DNA of 64,000 nt from Cotesia glomerata (Eukaryota; Arthropoda; Insecta; Hymenoptera; Braconidae). Location of the stretch: positions 19,641,152 to 19,705,151 of the forward strand of contig NC_058160.1 in NCBI RefSeq assembly GCF_020080835.1, read 5' to 3'. Each line of letters starts with the position of its first letter. Positions within the stretch are counted from its first letter, which is position 1. Below the pieces are notes generated by a model. It ran no database searches. It saw only the letters and a program-made list of their open reading frames with translations, and was not told the origin of the DNA. The translations under genes and the position numbers were made by a program. Below are positions 35,523-47,869 of the stretch, one piece after another.

Positions 35523-37132
35523 CTTTTTATAAGCTTTTAAAAAAAATTTTAGTATGTTGATTTTTAGATTTTTAATAAATTGACAAAGCCTCAATCCTAA
35601 GCAATCATTGTTTATATCTTAATAACAAGTAAGAAAATTCAAATTAATAAATTGTGATGCAGGATTGGTTATTATTTTTTTTTATAGTAAAAATTTATCA
35701 AAAAAAATATGAATTTGTGAATTATAAAATATAAAATAGCCTATACATATGTATCATTTTGTATTTTTCATTTAACACAAAACTATGAACAAACTAATCT
35801 TAAAAATTTTGTTGTTTATATCATAACTTTAAAATTTTTTAATCGAAAGCCATTGAGGTCGAAAAGTATTAGCTGTATCTTAACTGTATCTTCAATCATT
35901 TCACTTTTTAAGTTACATTTTTAATAATTAAACAATTTAACAATCATTACAACAAAAATAACAAAATTTTAACTTTTATTTGAATTTTACACTACTTGAT
36001 CTACAAATAAAACGGAAATTAAAATCATAATTTATTCTTCTATACGCTTTTTAGAAGAAAGATTTAATTACAAATACCAATACAAATTATATTATCAATG
36101 TATTTTGTATAAACAAAGTTCTGTTTTTAATTGAATATAATTTTTTCATAAAATATTTATTTTGACAAATTATCGACTTTACCAAACGAGTTTTCTTCCA
36201 TGTGAATCGCCTTAAACATGGAAACTATACTGTAACAGTTTACACACTGTATACAATCTCTACAGTCTTAAAATTATTAAAATTTTCTATTCATATATGC
36301 CTATTTATTCAGCACTACTTATCTATTAAGTAGATTTTTATGATTTATATTTAGAGCCTGTTTTTCAAACGATAGTTTTTAAAAAATAAAATTTTCTTAA
36401 AACTATATTTTTTTTGTTTCTCTTATGTTGATATAGGAATAAAACTCTGTTTTAGCAACAAACACATTTTGAAAAACTGGCCCTTAGTGTTAAGTACAAT
36501 AATTTAGGCGTGAAAATAATAAAAAAATTAATTTCAAATTATTTCTGAACTTAAATATTATTAATAAATAATAATAATATCAAATGGTAAAATATATCGG
36601 CTCATTCATATTATCTCGAAAAGTCACTTTTCAATAGCACTTTTGCACATGCGTAAAATAATGTATTATTAAAAAAATATTATTATTATTTGAGCTAAAT
36701 AAAAAAAAAAAATAATTGGGCTTAAAAAAAAAAATATAAATTTATTCACGGAAAAAAGAAAACTCGAAAAATTACATTATAAATAGTAATAAGTGTCCCG
36801 TCGTATTAAAAACTAGAAAAATTACAGTTTGAAATAACATTTTTCTAAATTCAAACTTTGAATGTTAATTTCCAGAGCTTTCAATGTAAATATTACATTC
36901 TACAATGTAATTCTTATAAAATCTATAATAATTACATTCTGAAACTGTAATTTTTCCAGTTTTCATCACGGAGCGCCACGTTACATTATATAATATAATT
37001 TTTTTATTTTTCTTTTTTCCGTGTTCATTTAATATTAATAAAATAAATTATTTTTATTCAACCTAAAACAATAGTCGTTAATTATGCATAATTGTACATT
37101 TTGAAATCATGATAAATATTTGAAGCTGTGAT
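35523..37132. other. Intergenic, no feature seen
   Basis: Very AT-rich sequence without protein-like frames. The segment 36760-36970 contains several 'AATTACA(T/G)T' and 'TGTAATT' motifs of alternating orientation, possibly a decayed inverted-repeat element. Confidence 0.4.
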
Positions 37133-37257
37133 TACCCTGATTAAAAAAAAATATTGAGACAAAGAAAGAAGCTTCTATACTAGTATTGAAAAGTATTAGT
37201 TTTCTAGTCAATCAAATACTTTTTTCTTTGTCTCAATACTTTTTTTTAATCAGGGTA
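37133..37257. mobile_element. MITE with ACCCTGATTA-type termini, copy 2
   Basis: TACCCTGATTAAAAAAAAAT at the left and TTTTTTTTAATCAGGGTA at the right form long inverted repeats that continue into TTGAGACAAAG / CTTTGTCTCAA, with TA at both ends. The 125-bp element shares termini with the copy at 27019 but has a different core. Confidence 0.8.
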
Positions 37258-37363
37258 ATACTATTAATTTTTTTTTCCAATTTTTAAGTAAATTTATATA
37301 AATTAAAAATCACTTAAGAATAAATATTTTTATAGTTTAATCAGTCACTTGCTCAAATAGTGA

Positions 37364-37942
37364 TCATTGCTCATAAACGTTGAAAGATGATTGCGAACGA
37401 TCAGAATAGTGAATGTCATAGATCGCATTGAGCTGTTTTACGATCATTTTGATCTTATTTGTTACAAAACGATCAATCTCTTTAACGACATTAATAATAT
37501 TCATTGCCTGATCCAATTCCTTGTTAATTCTTTCTGTTCTTTCTTCGAAATTCTCGTAACTTTGAAAATGTGGTTTAGCAGATAACATTTTAACCACTTT
37601 ATCTAAAGTTTGTTTGTGATCTTTAGTAAATTTTTCCGCTGTTGCAGTGATTAAAATCTGTAAAAACAAACAGATAATTATAACATAATAATCTTTATTA
37701 TGCATATATTTTATCGGAATCAAAATGTTTAAATCTAAATGTCATTTATCAACCTTAAATATAAGAATTTTAAATAATCAAATACTCATGCATTCACAAA
37801 AACAATAAACAAACTATGTTGAAAAAGATAATTTAAAGTTTAATCAGTAAGATAAATAATATTATCAGTTTCCGTTTATAAAAAAACTTACCATAAACAT
37901 TGCTGACAGAATCACGCTTGTTTTCCAGGAAGTAATTTCCAT
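37364..37942 (-). CDS. Small secreted helical protein, 114 residues (2 exons)
   Basis: Exon 37892-37942 encodes MEITSWKTSVILSAMFM and joins in phase 0 to exon 37364-37657, giving 114 residues. The spliced product has a good signal peptide ending near ITATA|EKF, which the unspliced frame lacks; this supports the junction. The mature part is charged and predicted largely helical, with a stretch KELDQAMNIINVVKEIDRFV of heptad-like hydrophobic spacing. There are no Cys residues. The start ATG lies two nucleotides after an acceptor-like TTTATAG, so a 5' UTR exon probably exists upstream. I do not recognise the family. It sits at the downstream end of a cluster with an apolipophorin-III-like gene and its decayed copy, and may be a distant relative of them. 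Confidence 0.6.
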
Positions 37943-38230
37943 TTCTATAAATGTAAAATGAAGATTATATCCAATACAAAATAAGTTAAAGAATGCACAA
38001 TATTAAATTATGGTTATTACAATAACTTAGTACGTTTTCAATGAAAAATTATTTTTATTTATTTTATTTTAGGGTAAAAATTCTAACACCCAAGAGCATG
38101 CAATGTTTTAAGTATATTTTCACAGAATGACAATAAAATACATCTAAAATACATTAACTGCTGAAGTCTTACATTTTACTGAAAAATATGCTGACAAAAA
38201 AACGAAAGAATTAACAAAAAGATTTGAATT

Positions 38231-38370
38231 ACACTGACCTCATGATAATTTACTGAAATGTAGTTATTTGATAATCTAAAATAAGATTAAACAATTAAAT
38301 TACATTGACCTTATTGTAATGAGTTGGAATGCATTTATTTTATAAAAAATAATTTAGATATGAAACAAAT
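38231..38370. repeat. Local direct repeats matching 40105-40165
   Basis: The block TTACA(C/T)TGACCT followed by 'TGGAATG.ATTTATT' occurs at about 38231 and 38301 and again at about 40105, each time near the 3' end of an apolipophorin-III-like copy. These look like remnants of a segmental duplication. Confidence 0.5.
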
Positions 38371-38525
38371 TTATTCTTTTCCTATTACTAAATTATTAAA
38401 ATTTCAAAAAGATGACGTGAGTACAAAAAAAAACATAAGACACAACATAACAAAAATCAATATATGTACTATTGCAGAAAATATAAATTAATATAAAATA
38501 TATTAATTGTAAATAAACGTTACCT

Positions 38526-39055
38526 TTATTTTGAGGCTTCAGTTTCTGTCAATTTACGTCTTAACTTGGTTTCAAAATTTTTAGTTGTTTCAAGAACTAG
38601 TTCCATGGCTTCTTTACTGATTCTTTTTATATCTTCTTGAATTTTTGCAGAATGATTTGTAATTGCTTTCAAAGCTTTTAAGCTTTTAAAGCTCTGATTT
38701 TTCGATGAGAGTATGGAACCATTGAGTTAACTTTTCCTTGAATTGATTTTCGTGATCTTGGGCGTTTAGAATTTGTGCATCAATGTTATCAGTGACTGGT
38801 TAATTTTCCCTTGATATCGTCCCAAATTTCTTCGAGCTCATGATTCTTGTTTTTTTTTTATCTCTAAACAGTTAACAGTGAAAATAAAAACAAAGTATTT
38901 AAGAAATTGATATTTTAATAAAAAAATTTTTCGATATTTATTTAATCAGTTCATATTTTATTTTAATTTACATTTTAAGGTACTTTATTAATATAATCCT
39001 GGACATTATTAACAAAGTTTGTAGTTTCAGATTAAATTGTGTTGGAAGCAGAAAT
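38526..39055 (-). pseudogene. Decayed copy of the apolipophorin-III-like gene
   Basis: The nucleotide sequence at 38526-38850 matches the last exon of the intact gene at 40320-40637 along most of its length, including the same stop codon context and the TCGTCCCAAA(T/C)TT segment. A second block at about 38975-39055 matches the first exon (ATAATCCTGGACATTATTAAC versus ATAATCCTGAACATTATTAAC). Small deletions after the TTGATATCGTCCC segment shift the frame and create stops, and an insertion of AAGCTTTTAA-type sequence lies near 38680. The 5' part of exon 1, including the signal peptide, is not recognisable. The copy is therefore non-functional. Confidence 0.75.
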
Positions 39056-40319
39056 ATCATGTAGATAGAAAATTTTTTACACTTAAAGAATGTATTCAAA
39101 TCGAAAATTATGGTTTTGAGATTATCTAGTTTACAATATTCAATGGTTTTTTAACACAATCTCGTATATAAGTATCTCAAAAATAACAACTTTTGAAAAA
39201 TGTAGAAAATTATTGATAAAAAATGAATGGTTGCTAAAAAATAATATTTACCAATTGTATTTTGTGAAACAATGCTATTGTTCTAATTATTATTTCATTT
39301 TATAATTTTTTTAGTAACGAATTTATACTTAATTATTAATTATTCGGTTTAAACTTATAATATTAAAAGATCGAGATTCTATCCTATAAAAAAAAATTTA
39401 AGACTATTTTATTCAACTATGTTCAATAGATAGATTCAAAAACTGAAAAATAATATGAGATTTGATTATTTCCTAGTTTTTCCTAATTCTTTAAACAATT
39501 GCGGGATCTAAAGTTGAGTGCTGACCGGATGTATCCCTCGATGGTGGATCGGAGTGACCTAAAAATAGAGAAGAAATGTGTAGATTCCTCAACAGAGAAA
39601 AAGGGACATCTACAATCAAACCTCGCGGCCTTTAAATGATATAAAAAATCGAATCATATCTGTAAAGTTAGTATGGCGAGATTATTGTCGCTAACATGGC
39701 CAAATAAGCAGAATGGCTTATTTTTTGGTTAATAATTTAGTGGTAATTTAGGCTCGAAAAATAAAACTTGACGCTTTGAAAAATGAGTCAATTATTAGCC
39801 AAAATAAGAGTGATTCTGCTTAATTTGTCATGCTAGCTGCAAGTGTTAAAGAATCCATGGCCGGCATAAAACCTAGCTTTAGAGGGTTGAGGCCTTACTG
39901 GGGGCAATTTTTCAAACTAAAGTATAGGTAATTGTGTCGATACTTGAGTAAAACTGGGATATAATATCGCGAATGCTGCTCTTGGAACAACAGACGCATC
40001 CTATTATATAAGAATCTTACCTGTCCACGTAAGATTCTGCACACTTGTGGTATCTATATGGATAACTTAATAAATAATATTACGGCAGATAGGGCTTTGA
40101 AAATTACATTGACCTAATTAGACTGGACTGGAATGTATTTATTATGTAAAAAGCAAATTAAATATGGAGCCGAACATTATAAATTTTTTTTTTTTTTAAC
40201 TGAATAGTCGACATTTTAATAAGTTCCTGACTTAAATACAATTAAAAAAATTGAAAATAAAATTTACAGTCATTAATATATCATGTTTGCATAATTATTA
40301 ATTTTAATAGATGTTACTC
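39056..40319. other. Intergenic between pseudogene and apoLp-III-like gene
   Basis: The section 39500-40080 is GC-richer than its surroundings and looks like an inserted element. Inside it, 39690-39740 (AACATGGCCAAATAAGCAGA) and 39795-39836 (reverse of a similar sequence, GATTCTGCTTAATTTGTCAT) form an imperfect inverted repeat. No coding frame was seen. Confidence 0.4.
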
Positions 40320-40999
40320 TTATTTTGGAGCTTCAGTTACAGCCAATTCCCGTAACTTGGTTTCAAAGTTTTTAGTTGTTTCAAGAACAAGTTCGACGGC
40401 TTGCTTAGTGATTTTTGCTACATCTTCTTGAATTTTTTCAGAATCTTTGCTAATTGCTTTCGAAGCTTTGCCTGATTCGTCAACGAGAGTCTTGAACCCT
40501 TCAGTTAATTTTTCCTGGAGTTGCTTTGCTTGGTCTTGAGCATTTGGAATTTGTGCATTAATATCATCAGCGACTTTGTTGAATTTTTCCTTGATATCGT
40601 CCCAAACTTTCTCTAGCTCAGGATTCTTGGTTTTAATCTTCCGTATTGCCAAAAAAATCAAAGTATTTAAAAAATTAATATTTTCATATACAATTGTTTT
40701 CATATTTATTTAATAAATATTTACATTATTCAAATACTTACATCTTCAGATACTTTTTTAACATAATCCTGAACATTATTAACAAAGTTCGTAGTTTGAG
40801 ATTGAATTGTTTTGGCTACAGTCTCTTGATCCGGAAGATTAAGTTTTTTTTGAAGCTCTTCGCCGAAATTATTGATACTAGCTTGAGCTTGAGTTATAAG
40901 ATCGGATAATTGAGGAGGCTGAGTTGCTACCTCACCAGCAGGCATGCTATACGAACTAGTCACTAAAGCTGCTATTATTATTCCACAGATGGACTTCAT
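40320..40999 (-). CDS. Apolipophorin-III-like exchangeable apolipoprotein (2 exons)
   Basis: Exons 40742-40999 and 40320-40637 join in phase to 191 residues, the usual apolipophorin-III size. ApoLp-III is an abundant haemolymph protein made of a bundle of amphipathic helices that binds lipophorin and also lipopolysaccharide. An 18-residue signal peptide ends at SSYS|MPAG. The mature chain has a proline-rich start, then QAQASINNFGEELQKKL, WDDIKEKFNKVADDINAQI and a run of helices rich in Lys, Glu and Ala up to the end LAVTEAPK. There are no Cys residues. The exon 2 acceptor (ACGGAAG) has a modest pyrimidine tract, so its exact position could differ slightly. The decayed copy upstream supports the model. 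Family identity is inferred from length, helicity and residue pattern. Confidence 0.72.
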
Positions 41000-41074
41000 T
41001 TTTTTATTTTGTTATTTATTTTTTTACTGTCGAAAAATTAATTACAACACTTCACGGATTTCTCAAGAATTAAG

Positions 41075-41110
41075 ACTGATGCAATGTTATACATTTGGAT
41101 TCTTATATAG
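41075..41110 (-). promoter_or_regulatory. TATA box and initiator of the apoLp-III-like gene
   Basis: On the minus strand CTATATAAGA (41101-41110) precedes TCAGT (41075-41079) by about 28 nt, followed by an 80-nt leader to the ATG at 40999. Confidence 0.65.
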
Positions 41111-43551
41111 TCATTTCTTATCAGTAATAAAGAGGGCAAAGTTCTAGTTATTATCCATTCTTACTTTATACTTAGTTTTCGCAGAACTTTCCAAAGTTTC
41201 TGTGATCATTAAAATTTATTTACTTATTGATTTAACGTCTATCGGCTCTATAAATTAAATATTATAACTATGAATATAAATTTACAACTAAAAATTTTAG
41301 TTAGAAAAATTTCATTATAATACACTGAAAATTATTGGTTGGTTTATATACATGCAATATTTCATCGATGTTGGATATATTATATTCCAAATAGAAAAGT
41401 TGATGGAGTGTCTCCAGAAAAATTAATGTCAGTGCAATGGCCATTGACCAAATATTCCATTATTCTATTTTTCGATTAACGGTTTATGTAACTTTTAGGA
41501 TACTTAATTGAGCTTAACAATTTACAAGATCTTAGCTCTGGCTTAGATAATATGAAGTCGAATTATAATAGAGAAGAGTTAGATCAACGATTTGTCGCCG
41601 TCTTGACAGACTACACTGATGCAAAAATTAACTTGATTCAAGAAAAAAAACTATTTTGCATAATTTCTTTCTTTTGAAATAAGATGTTTTTTTGGATTAA
41701 GTATATTTTCCTCGGCTTCAGAACTTTTCTGCTTGAGTTAAGACAAAGTTGTTTTTCAAAATGATTTTCTTGGTTTAAGATTTTTTCCTCTTAAATAAAG
41801 TTGATTTTTTTATTATTGTATCAATCTTAAATTGGCCGTATATAATTTTAGTGTTCATATTATTATTCTGGCATAAAATTTATGAGATAATACGATGTAT
41901 TTACAACGTTTTTATTATTTAACATGCATTAATAAACTAAAATAAAAAAAAATGTAGAATACCATGAATGTATAACATTTTTGCATTTATAAAATGTATT
42001 TACATCAAGACGGATCCATTTGAGATAAAATAAGTCAAACATTTTTCATTTTTCTATTTTATGATAAAATTAAATAACTAAGCGTTAAATGAATAGATTC
42101 ATAAACTAATAATTAATGTGATGACTGATTGTTGCCGATAAAATTATACTGTAGTGATATTGAGATTTTTTTCTTTGAAAGAAGGAGATGAAAAATCTTT
42201 CAAAGATACTGAGAAGAAATATGATCGGCTTTGTTGAGATTTTCACTTACTAAATATATCACTTCTCTCTCAGGAAGATAATAGTATGTACAAAACAAGT
42301 TACAATTAAGTTAAAATTATTAAAAAAATTTAACAATTTAATTCTTATTGAAGATAAGAATCTGTCATTTTTGGCGAATAAAAAATTTGATTCCATTTTT
42401 CTAACTGAAAAATAATAATTTGCGTTACTTTCGAACAAGGAGAATGCGGAACAGGCGAGTGGAAGAGAAGGGGTAGGTGTAGAAGGTCATAACGAGATAA
42501 TACTTGTCTGCGAATGTACACATTTCTTCGTATTGTAAAACCAAGTTCGAGATCTGGGCCGAAAGGCCGTCTTTGATTAATATTAATAATAAATATTTAG
42601 ATCATTTGCTATGTAAACTGAAAAAACAAAAATTAAGTAATTCTATTAAGAAAATTTATTTGCCACAAAAACATATATTCTTGATAGCTTTCGATAATAT
42701 ATTTTCTTGTCTGAATTGATTAAAATAATTTTTATCCGCTTCAAATAAAAATATTTGTTAGTTTGCCTATTATGAAGGAGGCAAATATTAATAAATTAAA
42801 TGATTAATTTCATTAAATTTTTAAGTCAAGAATCCTTGTCTAAACAATATTTTTTTCTTTTTCTTCGTGTAAATATGGTTAAATCGATTGTTTTTCTGCT
42901 TTTATTTATAAATAGTATACTAATAAAATTAAAATAGTAAAAACTGTAGCACGAATAACACCCGTGTAATAAAACGCACAACTTAATTAAAAAAAAAAAA
43001 ACAAAACTTCTCGGAATAGAAGTTAATCCCATCATAATCATTACACAGAACCGATAAAGATACATAATTATTATATGTTGAAATCGCTACTGAGGTCGAA
43101 TCGGTCAAGATAAAAACATTGAATTTTGTTACATTAATATTAATTTACTGAAATGTTATTATTTACATATATTGTTTAATTATTGATTGATTTTAATCTA
43201 GACATCTTATTTTTATTTTTCGTTTTTTTAAATACACATTTTTATCAATGCTTAAATATTAATAAGAATATTAATAAGAAAAGTATGTTCTTAAAATTTT
43301 TTTTGAAGCTCTAAAATAAAAATTTTAATATAATCTACACTCAATCTTAATTTTTGTTTATTTAAATAAAAAAAATTAAGTTCCGTAGATCAAATAATAT
43401 AATATATATTTCTTTGTGTAGATTTCATATTTCATGTTTGAATACGTTGTATTTATTATTTTTACTGCTATCAAATGATATGTAGTTGAGTGACATAATT
43501 TATAACTCACATCAGTGTATCATATTTAGTAGATTTCATAGAAATCTAACT
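41111..43551. other. Intergenic, no gene seen
   Basis: AT-rich sequence. The GC-richer patch 42420-42570 has no recognisable coding content. Frames at 42504 and 42826 lack protein-like composition. Confidence 0.45.
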
Positions 43552-43660
43552 ATTGCATTGGTCCTCATGACGGAACTTTTGAAAAATTTTGCTATATTTC
43601 GACTCAGCTCGTCAAGCGGATTCAGAAAATGCATATGGTTCAAAAGTTTATATATGTATG

Positions 43661-43752
<92 letters not shown>
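43552..43752. repeat. Dispersed repeat ending in a (TA)n microsatellite
   Basis: GCATTGGTCCTCATGACGGA and the following 100 nt resemble positions 276-372. The unit ends in about 88 nt of alternating TA (43664-43752). Confidence 0.6.
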
Positions 43753-43755
<3 letters not shown>

Positions 43756-43895
43756 GATATAATCGGCATTGTCTCTTCTCTAACTCTCGTAATTCTATAC
43801 GGATCTCAATAAAACGTAACATACTTATTCTTAGGGCGATTTCCGAGGTTAAGTTCTAAGATGAGCCAAATCTGTCGATTAGTTTAGAAGTGAGA

Positions 43896-44215
43896 GCAAT
43901 TCAAAAATTTTCAAAAATCGCAAAAAATTTTCACTTTTACCTTATTTCCGTGCAATAACAATGGAACGCGACATCCTATCGGATTTCTGTAAATTGCATT
44001 TGAAAGCTTATTTAATAAGCTTCAATTTGTGTACTTATTTATTTCTCCAAATTAAATAGTTTAGGAATAATAGCAATTCAAAAATTTTCAAAAATCGCAA
44101 AAATTTTTACTTTTACCATATTTTGGTGCAATTACAATTGAACGCGATATCTTATCAAAATTCTATAAATGGTATCTGAAAGCTTATTAAATAAGCTTTA
44201 ATTTGTGTACCTCAT
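43896..44215. repeat. Two-copy tandem repeat, period about 177 nt
   Basis: GCAATTCAAAAATTTTCAAA starts both units, at 43896 and 44073. Each unit continues through 'GAACGCGA(C/T)ATC' to 'GCTT(C/T)AATTTGTGTAC'. The copies differ by scattered substitutions, and there is no coding sequence. Confidence 0.8.
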
Positions 44216-44857
44216 TATCAGTCTAGGCCAAAAATCATCTACTTTCTCAGACAGATATAATGAAATTTTACTTTTGCATTCTTTTTGACGTCATTGTTGT
44301 TTAATTAGACAGAAATTTATTTTTTTTTTTTTTTCGTATGCAACCCTAGTAGTATTTTTATTATTCATCATGAAATCTACTTCCATTTCGGCTGCCGAAT
44401 GGCCTTTTATTTATTATTATTTGGAAATGTATCTATTTACATTGGTTTTTAAAAAGGATAAAAAACTAACATTAATTTCTGGAATTTCCAAGTCGCGCTC
44501 GCTTAAGAAAAATTTCTCCCAGAAAAATTTTCCCAACATTACTTATATTAAAATATTAAAATGATTGAAAGTGTATCATCTGAAATCTATATAATGACTC
44601 TCAGATTCAAATTATTAAATAGATTTTATAATTAAAAATATAATAAATGTATCAATTTTGGCTACAAAATAGAATTTTATTAGATGTTAAATTATTATAT
44701 TATATTATAACTTATAAGTAGACATTTTTTTATATTTGAAATGAAAAAAAATCTATTAATGATGGCAACAATATTTATTAAAACTATTACTACTGATCAC
44801 ATCTGAAAACAATTTAATAACATTTTTTAAAAACTATTCTTTCTATTTGAACTATTT
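44216..44857. other. Intergenic downstream of the small secreted gene
   Basis: This probably includes the 3' UTR of the minus-strand gene that ends at 44858. The 64-residue frame at 44370 has no signal or domain. Nothing else was seen. Confidence 0.4.
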
Positions 44858-45212
44858 TTAGCGAGCAGCTCCATCTGTTTTAGGAAGAAGTTTGGAAGCT
44901 TCAGTTTTGATTTTTTCAGCAGCCTCCTCCATCATTTTTTGACCGTCTTTGATCAACTCATTGACTTTAGGATCTTTTATCATGTCTTCAAAACCTTTGC
45001 TAATTGTTTCCAAAGCTTTCTTAATTGAATCTTCAATTTTGTTTACACTACCAGCCTCTTCTTGTATTGGTACAGACTAAAATAATTGTTTTATAATGCA
45101 AAAGTTTTTTTGTGGAATATTACAAGTTTGTTCTATAAGAAATTTTACTTACCTGAGTAAGAGATATGATGAAAATACTAGCAATAAGTAAAAATATACA
45201 CCAGCGTGCCAT
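44858..45212 (-). CDS. Small secreted helical protein, 92 residues (2 exons)
   Basis: Exons 45153-45212 and 44858-45076 join in phase 0 to 92 residues. Exon 1 is a textbook signal peptide (MARWCIFLLIASIFIISLTQ). The mature peptide, starting SVPIQEEAG, is about 72 residues, lacks Cys and is rich in Lys, Glu and Ala in a helical pattern (KIEDSIKKALETISKGFEDM). A clear TATA box and TCAGT initiator lie just upstream. The family is not recognised. The general character matches a shortened apolipophorin-III-like chain, which fits the neighbouring genes, but the sequence similarity is too weak to claim homology. Confidence 0.72.
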
Positions 45213-45263
45213 TGTTGATGTTCGTTCAGGAAGTCAAGATTTCGAGTAAGTAATATCACTGCA

Positions 45264-45303
45264 ACTGATGAACGTTTACTGTACTAATTAAATCGTTATA
45301 TAG
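45264..45303 (-). promoter_or_regulatory. TATA box and initiator of the 92-residue protein gene
   Basis: Minus-strand CTATATAAC (45295-45303) stands about 30 nt upstream of TCAGT (45264-45268), and the ATG follows 52 nt later at 45212. Confidence 0.65.
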
Positions 45304-45555
45304 TTTCTCAGCTCTCTCTGACAAGTTAGTTGCGATAAGGAATACAAAGAGTTGAGAGGTCACTTCATATCTTTATTTTTTAAAAACACTATACTATACG
45401 ATTTGGATGCAGCGTCGATTAAATTTTCTATTGAATGTTTCAAGGACATTATATAATAGCAGAAAAAATTACAGTTGCGAAATGTCAATTAGAGATTAAT
45501 AATTCAAAATGATTAATAATTTTGTAGTTTTTTTTTATTAACTATTTATGCTACT

Positions 45556-45623
<68 letters not shown>

Positions 45624-47869
45624 AACTTATTTATTTCTACACAATGAATAATAGTTTAAAAAACTAAAAAACACGTTTCCATAGCAAACCAAACCAAAAA
45701 GTAAAAAATTATTTTGAATATTGCAATAAGTTCAAAATAAGAGGAATTGAGTGTTTAACAAAAAAAATTCTTTTTATTGTAAAAGAAGTGTAGAATGTTT
45801 GATATTTGTTAATCTTATCAGATATTTGTAAAATATATTTATACTACAAAAATATCTTGAAAAACACTCCACGCTTGCTATACAATAAAATAAATTTTTT
45901 TTTTGTTAATCATTTTATTATATATTTTAAATTTACCGAAAATCGGTCAAAATTTTTAGTTTTTTAAAATATTATTTATTTTCAAATTTTTTAATGTAAT
46001 TAAAAACCAAAAGCGTTGAATTATAATTCTTTAATTAATTGAACAAAGAACAATATTCCCGGTCATTTTATGAATTGTGCATGCTTATTAGTCTGTTAAA
46101 TTACTTATTTTTTTTTATTCTGATCCTGATTAGAATAAAGTTATCAACTTATTGTTTTGTCATAAATTCATAATACGAGTACAAATTTTCAAATTAATTA
46201 GACGTCTTAGAATCGATAAAAATCACGCTGAAAGATTCCATTACATAGATACATACAAACACATACATACGTATAAGTCAAGGTAATTAAAGATTGTAAT
46301 AAAAGGTTTCTTGAAAAGCACATCCCGCAAAAATTGTTGAAGAAGCTGTGTGTAATCATAACTTATGTTATAAAAAATTTTGATTTTGTTTTTTATAAAT
46401 TTAATTATGATAAATATTGTTGATTTATTTTATTCTGATTAAGTAATGATCTAAAAAAATTAAGTACATAGGCTATTTTTAAAAATTCTTGCTATTTTGC
46501 TCTCCAACATACATATACTTACTATTAAGTATGTAAATTTTATTCATTCTTTTATTTATATAGTTGAAACAGTCCCAAAAGCCCATATATCAATAACAAA
46601 AACGAGTATATATCATAATAATTTGTTAACAATTAAAAAATACCGACAAAATCTAGCAGCAAGCTCAATTTTTTTTTTTTACGAATTCAAAACTGAATAA
46701 TTTTAATCCTATTCATAATTTTGATATAAACAAAAAATCTTTGAGCTCAAAAATAAAAATCTTGAATATAAAAATAAATTTGAAAAAAAAAAAAAAAACA
46801 ATTCGTTAGAAATTTTTTGAACGAGTTATTCGATTTTAACCCAGTTTGAAGCATTCAACGCAATTTTTAGAACAAAAATTGTAGTGAAATTCTGAGAATC
46901 GATCTAACTAAAAATTTAATAATAATTTTTAACAAACATTGTTTTAAGAATTTGTTCTCAACTATATCTCATTAACGAACCAATTTTAATCTAGTTTTTG
47001 ATATTCATTGCAATCTTTTGAAGAAAATGGCTAATCAGCTTTTCGAATTATTTAGTACAATAATTTAAACGTTCTGACAAGTCTTAAAAAGTATTTGGCT
47101 TATAAGAAAATTTTCACTTCATCTGAGACTTTATGACTTCCTGAATGTTGTTTTTTTTTTTCTATTTTCAGTTAATCTTTTTTTTTGTATTGGGTTTTAC
47201 CACCGGTTTTTTTTATCCACTTCAAAAATTTCCACGAGTTATAATATATTTAATTATTATTCATGAGTCATATGAACTTTTACGGGTCATTACATCAACG
47301 TCAAAAACAACCATGACAAAAATCTCAAACAGCATCTAAAACGTAATATCTATACTAACTGAAAAATTATGAAATGAATCATAATGATAAGACAACTGAA
47401 TACAAACTTTTATCAATTGATAAATATTACCAATTTTTCATTAATATATTTGATATTAATAAACGATCATACTTCAAAAGTTTTAATATTTATAAAATTA
47501 AGAAATTCTTATGGACCATTTTCAGGTATTCGATGCAATTTTAAAGATAATCAATCTTTAACATTAATCAGTATAATTATTTATAGTTTGCAAGTTTAGG
47601 TAAAATGAATAAACCACTTTTTGATTAATAACATTTCTTACTTGTAAATTAGAATTTAGATTGTACAGTCAAATTTTTCAATAAATAAATAAATAAAACA
47701 CTGTTCTTACAGATAAAATATAGTTCAAAGTTATTTACATTGCTAACACATTTGAATTTTTCTTTATGGTATTCATTTTTATTTAGTTTATAAAAAAATC
47801 CAAAATAGATGTGTGTAAATTTTTTTGATATTTTATCTAGATCTTAAATCATTAGTGACTAAAAATAGT
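45304..47869. other. Intergenic region with microsatellite and decayed repeats
   Basis: An alternating (TA)n tract lies at 45558-45620. From about 46800 to 47060 the sequence 'CATTCAACGCAATTTTTAG' resembles the repeat in the PLA2 intron. No gene is recognised, and the short frames at 46497, 47145 and 47384 are AT-driven. Confidence 0.45.

Noticed and set aside
43486..43859. Tyr/Ile repeat frames on both strands
   Set aside because: Translation of the (TA)n tract.
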